27,029 bases of DNA from an uncultured Phascolarctobacterium sp. (GTDB lineage: Bacteria > Bacillota > Negativicutes > Acidaminococcales > Acidaminococcaceae), in contig UQXH01000023.1 in assembly GCA_900545025.1 (NCBI GenBank), positions 1-27,029 on the forward strand, in the 5' to 3' direction. The position numbers were made by a program, and so were the translations under genes. Under the pieces are notes generated by a model, which had not been told where the DNA came from, ran no database searches, and was given only the letters and a program-made list of their open reading frames with translations. Positions 8,430-16,139 of this stretch are shown here, in pieces (within the stretch, counting starts at the first letter, position 1; every line of letters starts with the position of its first letter).

Positions 8430-9923
8430 ATGTCTGAAACAATTTGGTCTTTAGTACCGCCGGTTATCACTATTATCTTAGCGTTGGTGACTAAGGAAGT
8501 TTATATGTCGCTGATTATCGGGATCCTTTCAGGTGCATTGATGTTCTGCAGCTTTAATTTTCTTGCAGCGGTAGATATGATGTTTTCTGTTATGTCCAGC
8601 AAAGTTGGCGATAATGTTAATATCTTAGTCTTTCTGGTATTATTGGGAATCATTGTAGCTGCTATATCTAAATCTGGTGCCTCTAAAGCTTATGGCGAAT
8701 GGGCGGCTGCTAATATTAAAGGCAAGCGCAGTGCTTTACTGGTGACTTCCTTTTTGGGTATGTTGATTTTTATTGATGACTATTTCAACTGTCTGACAGT
8801 CGGTACTGTAATGCGTCCGGTAACGGATAAATTTAATATTACCCGTGCTAAATTAGCCTATATTATTGACGCTACAGCAGCTCCGATATGTATTATTGCG
8901 CCTGTTTCCAGTTGGGCTGCCGCAGTAAGCTCATCTCTGCCTGAAAATAGTGGCATTGATGGTTTTGCCTTATTTTTGCAGACGATTCCTTTTAATTTTT
9001 ATGCTTGGCTGACAATATTTTTCTTACTGTTCCTAATTTGGACAGGAAAGGATTTTGCTGCTATGGCGACTTTTGAGGAAAAATATGGCAGCAAGGCAGT
9101 AACGCCTGCTGAATATCAAGACGAAGAAGCTGAAAAGATTGAAGGACATGGCGGTATTGCCGATTTGATACTGCCGCTTTTTGTACTGATCAGCGGCTGT
9201 ATTTTTGGCATGCTGTACACTGGTGGTATTTTGGAAGGAGTAGGCGTATCTGAGGCTTTTGCTAATTGTGATTCGTCAAAAGGTCTGGTAATAGGGTCTT
9301 TTTCCGCTTTAATATTTGTCTTTCTGCTGTATGTGCCGCGAGGCGTACTGCAATTCAACAAGTTCTGTGAATGCTTTAACCAAGGTTTTCGTGCCATGAC
9401 TCCGGCGCTGTTTATTTTGTGCCTGGCTTGGACTTTGTCCGGTGTATGCAGTGAGGAATATCTCAATATCGGCGGCTATGTTGGTAAAGTAGTCGATACT
9501 AATGCTGCCGTAGGCATGTTCCTGCCGGCGATGTTCTTTTTGGTTGCAATGGGACTTGCTTTTGCTACAGGCACATCCTGGGGAACTTTCGGTATTTTGA
9601 TACCTATCGTACTGGCGGTACTCGGTACAGAAAATCAGCTTATGGTAGTCGGCATCGGTGCGGTATTAGCCGGAGCGGTAGGCGGCGATCATGTTTCGCC
9701 AATTTCTGATACTACAATCCTGGCATCAGCAGGAGCGCAGTGCAATCATATTGACCATGTCAGCACCCAGATTCCGTATGTACTGGTTGTTGCCGGCTGC
9801 TCTTTCTTTGGCTACTTGACTGCGGGAATTTTGAACAGCGGCTGGAGCGGTATGGCAGCGGCTGTGGGAGCAATGTTGATCAGCATGTTTATTATTCACA
9901 GAAACATGCAGAAGCTTGATTAA
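8430..9923 (+). CDS. NhaC-family Na+/H+ (or hydroxyacid/Na+) antiporter
   Basis: This is a polytopic inner-membrane antiporter of about 12 segments and 497 aa. Family signatures include FIDDYFNCLTVG (114-125) followed by a conserved IIDATAAPICIIAPVSSW stretch, and GDHVSPISDTTILAS around residue 420. I chose the ATG at 8430 because GGGGAG (8421-8426) lies just upstream; a TTG at 8412 would place the ribosome binding site inside the gene. The NhaC family includes plain Na+/H+ antiporters and MleN, which exchanges malate and protons for Na+ and lactate. Its position beside hydroxyacid enzymes makes a substrate-coupled role plausible but unproven. No terminator is visible after it. Confidence 0.85.
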   Translation: MSETIWSLVPPVITIILALVTKEVYMSLIIGILSGALMFCSFNFLAAVDMMFSVMSSKVGDNVNILVFLVLLGIIVAAISKSGASKAYGEWAAANIKGKRSALLVTSFLGMLIFIDDYFNCLTVGTVMRPVTDKFNITRAKLAYIIDATAAPICIIAPVSSWAAAVSSSLPENSGIDGFALFLQTIPFNFYAWLTIFFLLFLIWTGKDFAAMATFEEKYGSKAVTPAEYQDEEAEKIEGHGGIADLILPLFVLISGCIFGMLYTGGILEGVGVSEAFANCDSSKGLVIGSFSALIFVFLLYVPRGVLQFNKFCECFNQGFRAMTPALFILCLAWTLSGVCSEEYLNIGGYVGKVVDTNAAVGMFLPAMFFLVAMGLAFATGTSWGTFGILIPIVLAVLGTENQLMVVGIGAVLAGAVGGDHVSPISDTTILASAGAQCNHIDHVSTQIPYVLVVAGCSFFGYLTAGILNSGWSGMAAAVGAMLISMFIIHRNMQKLD

Positions 9924-9973
9924 AAGATGTTACGGTAATTCTGTAATATACGAAACAATATTAGAAAATTTTC

Positions 9974-10002
9974 TTGTATATTTAATAACGATATGTTATA
10001 AT
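9974..10002 (+). promoter_or_regulatory. Strong promoter of rpsB-tsf
   Basis: TTGTAT (9974-9979) and TATAAT (9997-10002) are spaced by 17 bp, with a TGT extension before the -10. This is close to the sigma-70 consensus, as expected for ribosomal protein genes. Confidence 0.75.
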
Positions 10003-10009
10003 TCATGCT

Positions 10010-10105
10010 GGTGTAAAAATACACACGCAGGATAATCTGTCTGCTGTCCACTTTTGGTTAAGACGGAGATGAGTCTTGCGGAGGAAAAAACAGGAGGAAA
10101 GAAAA
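10010..10105 (+). promoter_or_regulatory. Structured 5' leader of rpsB
   Basis: About 95 nt of leader contains three short stems: GTGTA/TACAC (10011-10024), GCAG/CTGC (10027-10044) and AAGAC/GTCTT (10060-10077), before AGGAGG at 10092-10097. Autogenous S2 leaders are known in other bacteria. I cannot match this one to a known family by eye. Confidence 0.4.
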
Positions 10106-10843
10106 ATGGCAATTATCTCTATGAAACAATTACTTGAAGCTGGTGTACATTTTGGTCACCAAACCCGTCGCTGGAACCCGAAAATGGCTCCGTACATCTT
10201 TACTGAACGCAATGGTATCTATATCATTGACCTGCAAAAAACCGTAAAAAAAGTTGACGAAGCTTACAACTTCATCCGTGAAGTTGCTGCTAACGGCGAA
10301 AGCATTCTGTTCGTTGGTACCAAAAAACAAGCTCAAGAAGCTATGAAAGAAGAAGCTACCCGCTGCAATATGTTCTATGTAAACGAACGCTGGCTGGGCG
10401 GTATGCTCACTAACTTCAAAACTATCCAAACCCGTATTGCACGTCTGCGTAAACTGGAAGCTATGGAAGCTGACGGAACTTTCGACGTACTGCCGAAAAA
10501 AGAAGTTATCGGTCTGCGCCATGAAATGGAAAAACTGACCAAATATCTTGGCGGTATCAAAGATATGAAAAAACTGCCGGGCGCACTGTTCATCGTTGAC
10601 CCCCGCAAAGAACACATTGCTGTTCTCGAAGCACACAAACTGAACATTCCTATCGTTGCAACTGTTGATACCAACTGCGATCCGGACGAAATCGATCATG
10701 TAATTCCGGCAAACGATGACGCTATCCGCGCTGTAAAACTGCTGACTGCTAAAATGGCTGACGCTGTTCTGGAAGGTCGTCAAGGTATGCAGACTGAAGA
10801 AGCTGCTGCAGAAGAAGCAGCTGTTGCTGAAGACGCTGAATAA
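10106..10843 (+). CDS. rpsB: 30S ribosomal protein S2
   Basis: S2 is a structural protein of the small ribosomal subunit. The start MAIISMKQLLEAGVHFGHQT is the classic S2 N-terminus, and the middle carries the conserved RWLGGMLTNFKTI and GALFIVDPRKE segments. The length is 245 aa, ending in a strongly acidic tail rich in Glu and Ala from about residue 232. The ATG at 10106 has AGGAGG 8 nt upstream; a TTG further upstream would add ten lysine/arginine-rich residues not found in S2. Codon use is biased toward CGT, CTG, AAA and GAA, as in highly expressed genes. It is followed after 31 nt by tsf, the standard pair. Confidence 0.97.
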   Translation: MAIISMKQLLEAGVHFGHQTRRWNPKMAPYIFTERNGIYIIDLQKTVKKVDEAYNFIREVAANGESILFVGTKKQAQEAMKEEATRCNMFYVNERWLGGMLTNFKTIQTRIARLRKLEAMEADGTFDVLPKKEVIGLRHEMEKLTKYLGGIKDMKKLPGALFIVDPRKEHIAVLEAHKLNIPIVATVDTNCDPDEIDHVIPANDDAIRAVKLLTAKMADAVLEGRQGMQTEEAAAEEAAVAEDAE

Positions 10844-10874
10844 TTTTTAATTGTATCTTGAGGAGGAATAACTA

Positions 10875-11753
10875 ATGGCTCAAATTACTGCTGCATTGGT
10901 TAAAGAACTGCGTGAACGTACCGGCGCAGGTATGATGGACTGCAAAAAAGCCTTGACTGCTGTTGAAGGCGATATGGATAAAGCAATCGACTTTCTGCGT
11001 GAAAAAGGCCTGGCTGCTGCTGCTAAAAAAGCAGGCCGTATTGCTGCTGAAGGTGTAGTTGCATCTTATGTTAGCGAAGATAACAAAGTTGGCGTTATCG
11101 TAGAAGTTAACTGCGAAACTGACTTTGTTGCTAAAACTGATAACTTTAAAGATCTGGTAAACGCTATTGCAGCTCATATCGCAGCAAGCAAACCTGCTGA
11201 TATGGATGCTCTCATGGCTTCCGAGCTGGATGGCAAAACCATTTCTGCTCTGGTAACCGAAAGCATTGCTAAAATCGGTGAAAATATCTCCGTTCGTCGT
11301 TTCGCTCGTTACGAAGTAGCTGAAGGCACTGTTGCTGCTTACATCCATGGCGGTGGCAAAATCGGCGTTCTCGTAAACATGAAAGGCGGCAACGCTGAAC
11401 TGGGTAAAGACATTGCAATGCATGTTGCAGCTGCTAACCCCAGCTATCTGAATCGTGACCAAGTTCCTGCTGCTGAACTGGAACATGAAAAAGAAGTACT
11501 GACTGAACAGGCTCGTAACGAAGGCAAACCTGAAAAAATCATTGAAAAAATGGTTGTTGGCCGTATCCAAAAATACTACAAAGAAGTATGCCTGGTTGAC
11601 CAAGAATTCGTTAAAGACCCGGATCAAACCATTGCTAAACTGCTGAAAGCTAATGATGCTGACGTTGTTGAATTTGCTCGTTTCCAACTGGGCGAAGGCA
11701 TTGAAAAGAAACAGGAAGACTTCGCTGCAGAAGTTATGTCCCAAATTAAATAA
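10875..11753 (+). CDS. tsf: Translation elongation factor Ts
   Basis: EF-Ts is the guanine nucleotide exchange factor of EF-Tu. The 292 residues begin with a UBA-like domain (MAQITAALVKELRERTGAGM, then DCKKAL). The signature VEVNCETDFVAKTDNF falls around residues 75-90 and is followed by the dimerisation repeats. AGGAGG at 10861-10866 precedes the ATG. Codon bias is as strong as in rpsB. A terminator follows directly. pyrH and frr, which follow tsf in many Firmicutes, are absent here and are replaced by a cobalamin operon. Confidence 0.97.
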   Translation: MAQITAALVKELRERTGAGMMDCKKALTAVEGDMDKAIDFLREKGLAAAAKKAGRIAAEGVVASYVSEDNKVGVIVEVNCETDFVAKTDNFKDLVNAIAAHIAASKPADMDALMASELDGKTISALVTESIAKIGENISVRRFARYEVAEGTVAAYIHGGGKIGVLVNMKGGNAELGKDIAMHVAAANPSYLNRDQVPAAELEHEKEVLTEQARNEGKPEKIIEKMVVGRIQKYYKEVCLVDQEFVKDPDQTIAKLLKANDADVVEFARFQLGEGIEKKQEDFAAEVMSQIK

Positions 11754-11761
11754 TTTAACTG

Positions 11762-11785
11762 AAACCCCAGCTATGCTGGGGTTTT
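11762..11785 (+). terminator. Rho-independent terminator of rpsB-tsf
   Basis: The stem AAACCCCAGC / GCTGGGGTTT encloses loop TAT and is followed by a short T tract. It lies 8 nt after tsf. Confidence 0.92.
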
Positions 11786-11885
11786 CTTCTGTCCATAAGT
11801 AAAAATGTGAAAAGCAGGAAAAATCTTTACTGCGTAAGCAGGATTATCTTGTTATATGTAGAATAGTAGTAAGCGGAAAATATCG

Positions 11886-12040
11886 ACAGGTGCACTAACT
11901 GCGGTTAGTGCTTAAAAGGGAATACCGGTGAGAATCCGGAGCAGTCCCGCTACTGTAAGTGGAGTTCACGCAAGATGTCACTGGCGTAAGCCGGGAAGGC
12001 GCGCAGAACGATGAAGCTAAGCCAGGAGACCTGCCTGTCA
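11886..12040 (+). promoter_or_regulatory. Cobalamin riboswitch aptamer
   Basis: The conserved blocks of the B12 aptamer appear in order: ACAGGTGC (about 11887), AAAAGGGAAT, CCGGTGAGAATCCGG, CAGTCCCGCTACTGTAA, CCGGGAAGG (11991), and the B12 box AAGCCAGGAGACCTGCC at 12019-12035. The distal GACAGG and CCTGTC pair to close the structure. It precedes the cobU operon and should switch it off when coenzyme B12 is abundant. A further hairpin at about 12052-12069 probably provides the kissing loop or expression-platform contact. Confidence 0.95.
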
Positions 12041-12097
12041 CGAAGCCGTATGGCCTACGGGAGATAGGTCGGTGTTCGTATATTAGGCATTCTTATG

Positions 12098-12131
12098 TCC
12101 TCCCATAAATAAATGGGAGGATTTTCTTTTT
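12098..12131 (+). terminator. Riboswitch-controlled terminator before cobU
   Basis: The 9-bp stem TCCTCCCAT / ATGGGAGGA (12098-12106 and 12113-12121) encloses loop AAATAA and is followed by TTTTCTTTTTT. It stands between the aptamer and the cobU ribosome binding site, so control is most likely by transcription termination. The ribosome binding site itself (AAGGGAGG, 12135-12142) lies outside the hairpin. Confidence 0.88.
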
Positions 12132-12149
12132 TAGAAGGGAGGTTTGAAA

Positions 12150-12722
12150 ATGGAAAGCAAACTGGTCTTAGTTACCGGCGGAGCACGCAGCGGTAAAAGT
12201 GAATTTGCTGAACAATATGTACTGCATTTTTCTCCCAAATGCGACTACATAGCTACGGCAGAAATATTAGATGATGAAATGGCGGAAAGAGTGCGTCTGC
12301 ACCAACAAAGAAGGGCTGACGGAAGATGGGTGAACCATGAAGCACCCTATCATGCAGATGAGGTTTTGTCCCAATTAACTGCTGAGACTGACGCGGTATT
12401 ATTTGATTGCTTAACTGTTTATATGGCAAACTTGATGTATGGTAAGGATGCACCACAGGGTAGCTTTATGGAACGCTGTGAATTTGTGTTTGCTGAAATT
12501 GACAAATTACTGCTTGCTGCCTGTAATAGCGGTAAGCTGGTAGTCTTTGTTACTAATGAGGTTGGTGGCGGCATTGTACCGGCAAATAAAGTTGCCCGTG
12601 AATACAGTGATTTGTCCGGCTGGGTAAACCAAAGAGTTGCAGCTGCCTGTGAACAGGTTTTTTATTGTGTTGCCGGACAAGCAGTGGATGTTAAAAAATT
12701 AGCGTATAAATTTGAAGATTAA
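12150..12722 (+). CDS. cobU: Adenosylcobinamide kinase / adenosylcobinamide-phosphate guanylyltransferase CobU
   Basis: CobU phosphorylates adenosylcobinamide and then transfers GMP to give AdoCbi-GDP, the activated corrin for nucleotide-loop assembly. The protein is 190 aa with the P-loop GGARSGKS (10-17). His51 in RVRLHQQRR matches the histidine that is guanylylated in the family. The conserved TNEVGGGIVP...REYSDLSGWVNQ block lies in the C-terminal half. The ATG at 12150 has AAGGGAGG 7 nt upstream, better placed than the TTG at 12144. It is the first gene behind the riboswitch, and its stop codon overlaps the ribosome binding site of cobT. Confidence 0.94.
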   Translation: MESKLVLVTGGARSGKSEFAEQYVLHFSPKCDYIATAEILDDEMAERVRLHQQRRADGRWVNHEAPYHADEVLSQLTAETDAVLFDCLTVYMANLMYGKDAPQGSFMERCEFVFAEIDKLLLAACNSGKLVVFVTNEVGGGIVPANKVAREYSDLSGWVNQRVAAACEQVFYCVAGQAVDVKKLAYKFED

Positions 12723-12732
12723 GGAGACTGGG

Positions 12733-13743
12733 ATGGAAAATATTATTATACCGGAGTTAGATCAAGATGCTGCCCGTCTTATAAGAGAAGGTTGGCAGAA
12801 TATGGATAAGCCGGCAGGCAGCCTCGGCAAGCTGGAAGAAATGGTAGAACAATATGCTGCCATGACGGCAAAGCCGTTGCCGGAAAAAATCAAGACAGCA
12901 ATGCTGCTTATGTGTGGTGACCATGGTATTGCCAAATATGGTGTAAGTGCATATCCGCAGGAAGTTACCATGCAGATGATTAACGGCTATATGCGTGAGA
13001 CTGCCGGAGCCAATGTTATGGCGCGTCATGCTAATGCCGATGTTATCGTAGTAGATGTTGGTACAGCTTTTGACCTTAGCCATTTAGAAAAAGTTCATCA
13101 GTTCAAGGTTGCCTGGGGTACAGAAGATTTTACACAGGGGCCGGCCATGACTAAAGAGCAAGCCTTTCAGGCTTTGCAGGCAGGTATGCAGGTGGCAGAT
13201 GAATGTATTGACAAAGGCTATAATTTGCTGGCTACTGCGGAAATGGGTATTGGCAATACTACTTCGACAGCGGCTATTGTATCTGCTTTCTTAGGCTTGC
13301 CGCCTGAATTGACTGTAGGCAGAGGTACCGGGATCAACGATGAACGTATGAAGATTAAACGTCAGGTAGTCAGTGACGGCTTAGCAAAGAATAAACCTGT
13401 TCAAGGTGACGCAATGGATATTTTGTGCAAGGTTGGCGGATATGACCATGCAGGTCTTGCCGGTATGATTATTGCCGGTGCTAAGCGGCGTATTCCTACT
13501 ATGGTTGACGGTGTAAATGCTACGGCAGCAGCGCTGTTGGCTTACGGACTTTATCCTGCCTGCGCAGATTATATGCTTTGCTCGCACCTGAGTGCGGAAA
13601 TTGCGCATGAAAAGATGCTGGATGTACTCAAACTGACGCCGATTGTAGACGCCGGTATGCGCCTTGGCGAAGGTACAGGTGCCAGTCTGGCGATAGTTGT
13701 ACTGCAGGCTGCTATAGATGTTTATAATAAATTAAGCAGGTGA
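12733..13743 (+). CDS. cobT: Nicotinate-nucleotide:base phosphoribosyltransferase CobT (ArsA-like candidate)
   Basis: CobT activates the lower-ligand base of cobamides by transferring phosphoribose from nicotinate mononucleotide. The 336 residues carry all family motifs: PAGSLGKLEEMVEQYAA (27-43), CGDHGIA (61-67), MGIGNTTSTAA (171-181), GRGTGI (196-201), and the catalytic glutamate Glu313 in LGEGTGA. The start is ATG 12733 with AAGGAG overlapping the cobU stop. Two genes downstream lies a shortened homologue that lacks several of these motifs. In Sporomusa ovata two CobT homologues, ArsA and ArsB, work as a pair to activate phenolic bases, so this protein could be the ArsA-like partner and not a plain DMB-specific CobT. 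Sequence alone cannot decide the base. Confidence 0.93.
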   Translation: MENIIIPELDQDAARLIREGWQNMDKPAGSLGKLEEMVEQYAAMTAKPLPEKIKTAMLLMCGDHGIAKYGVSAYPQEVTMQMINGYMRETAGANVMARHANADVIVVDVGTAFDLSHLEKVHQFKVAWGTEDFTQGPAMTKEQAFQALQAGMQVADECIDKGYNLLATAEMGIGNTTSTAAIVSAFLGLPPELTVGRGTGINDERMKIKRQVVSDGLAKNKPVQGDAMDILCKVGGYDHAGLAGMIIAGAKRRIPTMVDGVNATAAALLAYGLYPACADYMLCSHLSAEIAHEKMLDVLKLTPIVDAGMRLGEGTGASLAIVVLQAAIDVYNKLSR

Positions 13744-13747
13744 GATA

Positions 13748-14485
13748 ATGCGTGATTTTATAACCTGTCTTGAATTTTTAACAAGGATACGTTTTTCTAA
13801 CCGCACAGACTGGCGTGATGATGACTTTTCCAGAAGCGTGCCGTATTTTCCGCTTGTTGGCCTTGTTATAGGTCTGTTCTTAGGTGTGGTCAACTATGCT
13901 CTTGTATACGCGGATACGCCTCTTTTTATGCGTGGGGTTATGCTGATACTGGCAGAAATGATTATTATCGGAGCTTTAATGTATGACGGCTTCATGGATA
14001 CGTCCGACGGTGTTTTCAGCGCCAGTAATCGTGAACGGATGCTGGAAATAATGAAAGACAGCCATGTGGGGTCTAATGCAGTTATCGCACTGGTTTGTCT
14101 GGTACTGCTGAAGGTGGCGGCTTACACCTCCATAGATGGTATAAAGCTGTCCTATGCGCTTGTAGCAATGTCTGTGGCAACAAGAACTTTTATGGTAAAT
14201 TATATAGTTAATTTCCCGTATGCACGTAAAACAGGTATCGGGCATATGTTTACCCAGTATGCAAAGCCGATTTATTCTTATATCGCTTTTACAGCAGGGA
14301 CGATTTTGGTATGTATATGCGGTATGGCTTATCTGTATACAGCTATAGTAACATTTATTCTCAGTTTGCTTCTGGCGCGTTTTATAAGTAAGCAGCTGGG
14401 AGGGCTTACTGGTGATACTTATGGCTTCCTTACTGAATGCGGGAATGTTATTTATTTGATGGCGGCAGTATATTTACTGCGTTAG
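13748..14485 (+). CDS. cobS: Adenosylcobinamide-GDP ribazoletransferase (cobalamin synthase) CobS
   Basis: CobS joins AdoCbi-GDP to the alpha-riboside (phosphate) to complete the cobamide, in the membrane. The 245-residue polytopic protein has the family acid cluster DGFMDTSDG (80-88), which binds the metal and pyrophosphate, followed by RERMLEIMKDSHVGSNAV. The N-terminal LEFLTRIRF motif is also typical. AGGTGAG overlapping the cobT stop serves as ribosome binding site, and the genes are 4 nt apart. Length and motifs are normal. Confidence 0.93.
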   Translation: MRDFITCLEFLTRIRFSNRTDWRDDDFSRSVPYFPLVGLVIGLFLGVVNYALVYADTPLFMRGVMLILAEMIIIGALMYDGFMDTSDGVFSASNRERMLEIMKDSHVGSNAVIALVCLVLLKVAAYTSIDGIKLSYALVAMSVATRTFMVNYIVNFPYARKTGIGHMFTQYAKPIYSYIAFTAGTILVCICGMAYLYTAIVTFILSLLLARFISKQLGGLTGDTYGFLTECGNVIYLMAAVYLLR

Positions 14486-14502
14486 GGATAAAGGAGGATA
14501 AA

Positions 14503-15300
14503 ATGCAAATAGAAGAAGTTATCGGGCAGATTACTGCTATTGATGCTGAATGTGCGGCTAAAGCACAGGAACGTTTTGACAATCTTATCAAACCGGTAGG
14601 CTCTTTGGCTAAACTGGAAAATATGGTGACGCAGTATGCTGCTATTATAGGCCAGTATGAAAAGGATAAACTTGATTATCCTAAAAAAGGATTGCTGGTT
14701 TGGGGTAATATTGATAATGCAGGTCAGGCTGAGAAAATTATGCTCGGGAAATGGCCGGTAAATATTCTGGCTGCAGAAACAGGCGCGCAAGCTATACCGC
14801 TGTTGGTAACAGCTTCTGACGAAGCAGAAGCTTTGGCAGAGGGAGCAATCCTGGTTAAAGAGCATGCGGCTAAGGATAAGCTGGAAATGTTAGGGTTAGG
14901 CTGTCTTTCCGATAATGATGAACTGGTGATAGGCGCTATGGCTGGTGCCATCCTGCAGGCTGCTGCTTTAAAGATCTCTGTGATGCTTGATGGAGCTGCA
15001 ACCTGTCGTGCCTTGTTAAAGGCTATGGAGCTTAATCCATTAGTAAAAGAATATTGCTTTGCAGGTCATGTATCACTGGAAAATGGCATGGAACAGCTTT
15101 TGGCAGAAGTACAGCTTTCCGCACCACTGCGTCTTAATATAACTGACGGATGCGGAGAAGGCGCTGCTATTGCTTTTACTCTTTTTGATTCAGGCCTTAA
15201 AGCTTATAAAGAAATGGAAACATTCGCAGAAGCGGGAGTGCATGCGGAAATGAAAGAATTTTCACATGCCGAACAAGTAAAAGAGGAACAAAGGAAGTAA
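14503..15300 (+). CDS. Shortened CobT paralogue (ArsB-like candidate)
   Basis: This 265-residue protein is homologous to the two ends of CobT. Residues 31-47 (PVGSLAKLENMVTQYAA) align with CobT 27-43. Residues 161-166 (MLDGAA) align with the MVDGVNA region, and GCGEGAAIAF (217-226) aligns with the catalytic LGEGTGA, keeping a glutamate at 219. The CGDHGIA motif is replaced by VWGNIDNAG, and the central GNTTSTA and GRGTG motifs are missing because about 70 residues are deleted. The reading frame is intact and a strong AAGGAGG (14491-14497) precedes ATG 14503, so it is not a decaying copy. Its place in the cob operon beside a full CobT suggests a heteromeric partner, as with ArsAB, or a regulatory or scaffold role. 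It is unlikely to be an independent phosphoribosyltransferase. Confidence 0.75.
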   Translation: MQIEEVIGQITAIDAECAAKAQERFDNLIKPVGSLAKLENMVTQYAAIIGQYEKDKLDYPKKGLLVWGNIDNAGQAEKIMLGKWPVNILAAETGAQAIPLLVTASDEAEALAEGAILVKEHAAKDKLEMLGLGCLSDNDELVIGAMAGAILQAAALKISVMLDGAATCRALLKAMELNPLVKEYCFAGHVSLENGMEQLLAEVQLSAPLRLNITDGCGEGAAIAFTLFDSGLKAYKEMETFAEAGVHAEMKEFSHAEQVKEEQRK

Positions 15301-15304
15301 AAAG

Positions 15305-15910
15305 ATGGGGAAGATATATCTTATCCGTCATGGACAAACGGATTCCAATACAGTAAGAAGATTCCAGGGACGAATAAATACAGAGCTTAATACTGCAGGT
15401 AAGCAGCAGGCTGTGAAGCTGGCAGAATATTTTCGCGATAAACCTTTGCATGCCGTTTACTGCAGTCCGCTTGTCAGAGCTAAAATGACTGCAGCGCCGT
15501 TAGCAGAAATGAAGCAGCTGCCTGTTCATACTATGGAAATGCTGCAGGAAATAAGCTTTGGCGGCTGGGAAGGGCTTTGCTATGATGAAATTGCTGTAAA
15601 ATGGCCGGAAGAAATCAAGCTGTTTTATGAAAATCCGCAGCTTTGTTTACCACCAGGAGGGGAAACTTTTTCCAAGGTACAGGAAAGAGCTGTTAAAGCT
15701 TTGCAGGAGATTTTGCTTACTCAAGGCGAGGATAAAGATATAGCTGTAATTTCTCATGGAGGAGTAATAAGGACGCAGATTTGTGCCTTGCTTGATATAC
15801 CTCTGGCCAATTTCTGGCGCATCAATGTACATAATGCTTCAACAACTTGTTTTACTGTATGGGATGGTAATTTTACAGCTGATGTAATTAACGACCATCA
15901 TTATTTGTAA
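15305..15910 (+). CDS. cobC: Alpha-ribazole phosphatase-like histidine phosphatase CobC
   Basis: The protein is 201 aa and belongs to the histidine phosphatase superfamily. Catalytic residues are visible: Arg8-His9-Gly10 (LIRHG), Arg58 in SPLVRAKMTA, Glu82, and His151 in ISHGG. In the cob context it most likely removes the phosphate from alpha-ribazole-5'-phosphate or from the cobamide phosphate, the last step of loop assembly. A general phosphoglycerate-mutase-like phosphatase cannot be excluded from motifs alone, but its place 4 nt after the CobT paralogue is strong support. The N-terminal GKIYLIRHGQTDSN fits the ATG at 15305. No clear terminator follows before the next promoter at 15977. 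Confidence 0.87.
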   Translation: MGKIYLIRHGQTDSNTVRRFQGRINTELNTAGKQQAVKLAEYFRDKPLHAVYCSPLVRAKMTAAPLAEMKQLPVHTMEMLQEISFGGWEGLCYDEIAVKWPEEIKLFYENPQLCLPPGGETFSKVQERAVKALQEILLTQGEDKDIAVISHGGVIRTQICALLDIPLANFWRINVHNASTTCFTVWDGNFTADVINDHHYL

Positions 15911-15976
15911 AATTTGTAATGAAAAATACAGTTAAAGGGAATTTTTTTAAGAATAAGTAAAATTGTTTAACATATA

Positions 15977-16005
15977 TTGACTTATGTATATTGCTCCTTT
16001 ATACT
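15977..16005 (+). promoter_or_regulatory. Promoter of the zinc-ribbon gene
   Basis: TTGACT (15977-15982) and TATACT (16000-16005) match the sigma-70 consensus at 5 of 6 positions each, with ideal 17-bp spacing. A strong promoter is implied, with transcription starting near 16012. Confidence 0.8.
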
Positions 16006-16011
16006 GATAGT

Positions 16012-16139
16012 AGTGTATCTCAGTGGTCCGGTTAGGGTTCCTAACTTCTTCTGTATCATAGATAAACTGGGGAAGCCGTGGTAACATCTATAAGTTCTTT
16101 TTGAGGTATGTTTTATCTATGATTAGGAGTGATCAGATT
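16012..16139 (+). promoter_or_regulatory. Long structured 5' leader of the zinc-ribbon gene
   Basis: About 128 nt lie between the expected transcription start and the ATG. CATAGATAAA (16057-16066) pairs perfectly with TTTATCTATG (16112-16121), closing a 45-nt domain. Just before it is the hairpin GTTAGG-GTT-CCTAAC (16031-16045). The ribosome binding site AGGAG (16125-16129) follows the long helix directly. This looks like a regulatory RNA element; I could not match it to any riboswitch family I know. It may sense temperature, a ligand or a protein. Confidence 0.55.

Noticed and set aside
10872..11744. Long 290-codon frame antisense to tsf
   Set aside because: It is the mirror of a strongly codon-biased gene and is rich in Phe, Ser and Asn without any recognisable domain. 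tsf on the other strand is certain. Similar mirrors occur opposite rpsB (10130-10783), ilvB (21146-22003) and ilvC (19589-20287).
14503..15300. CobT paralogue as a pseudogene
   Set aside because: The frame is uninterrupted, it has a strong ribosome binding site, tight operon spacing and a kept glutamate, all of which argue for a working protein.
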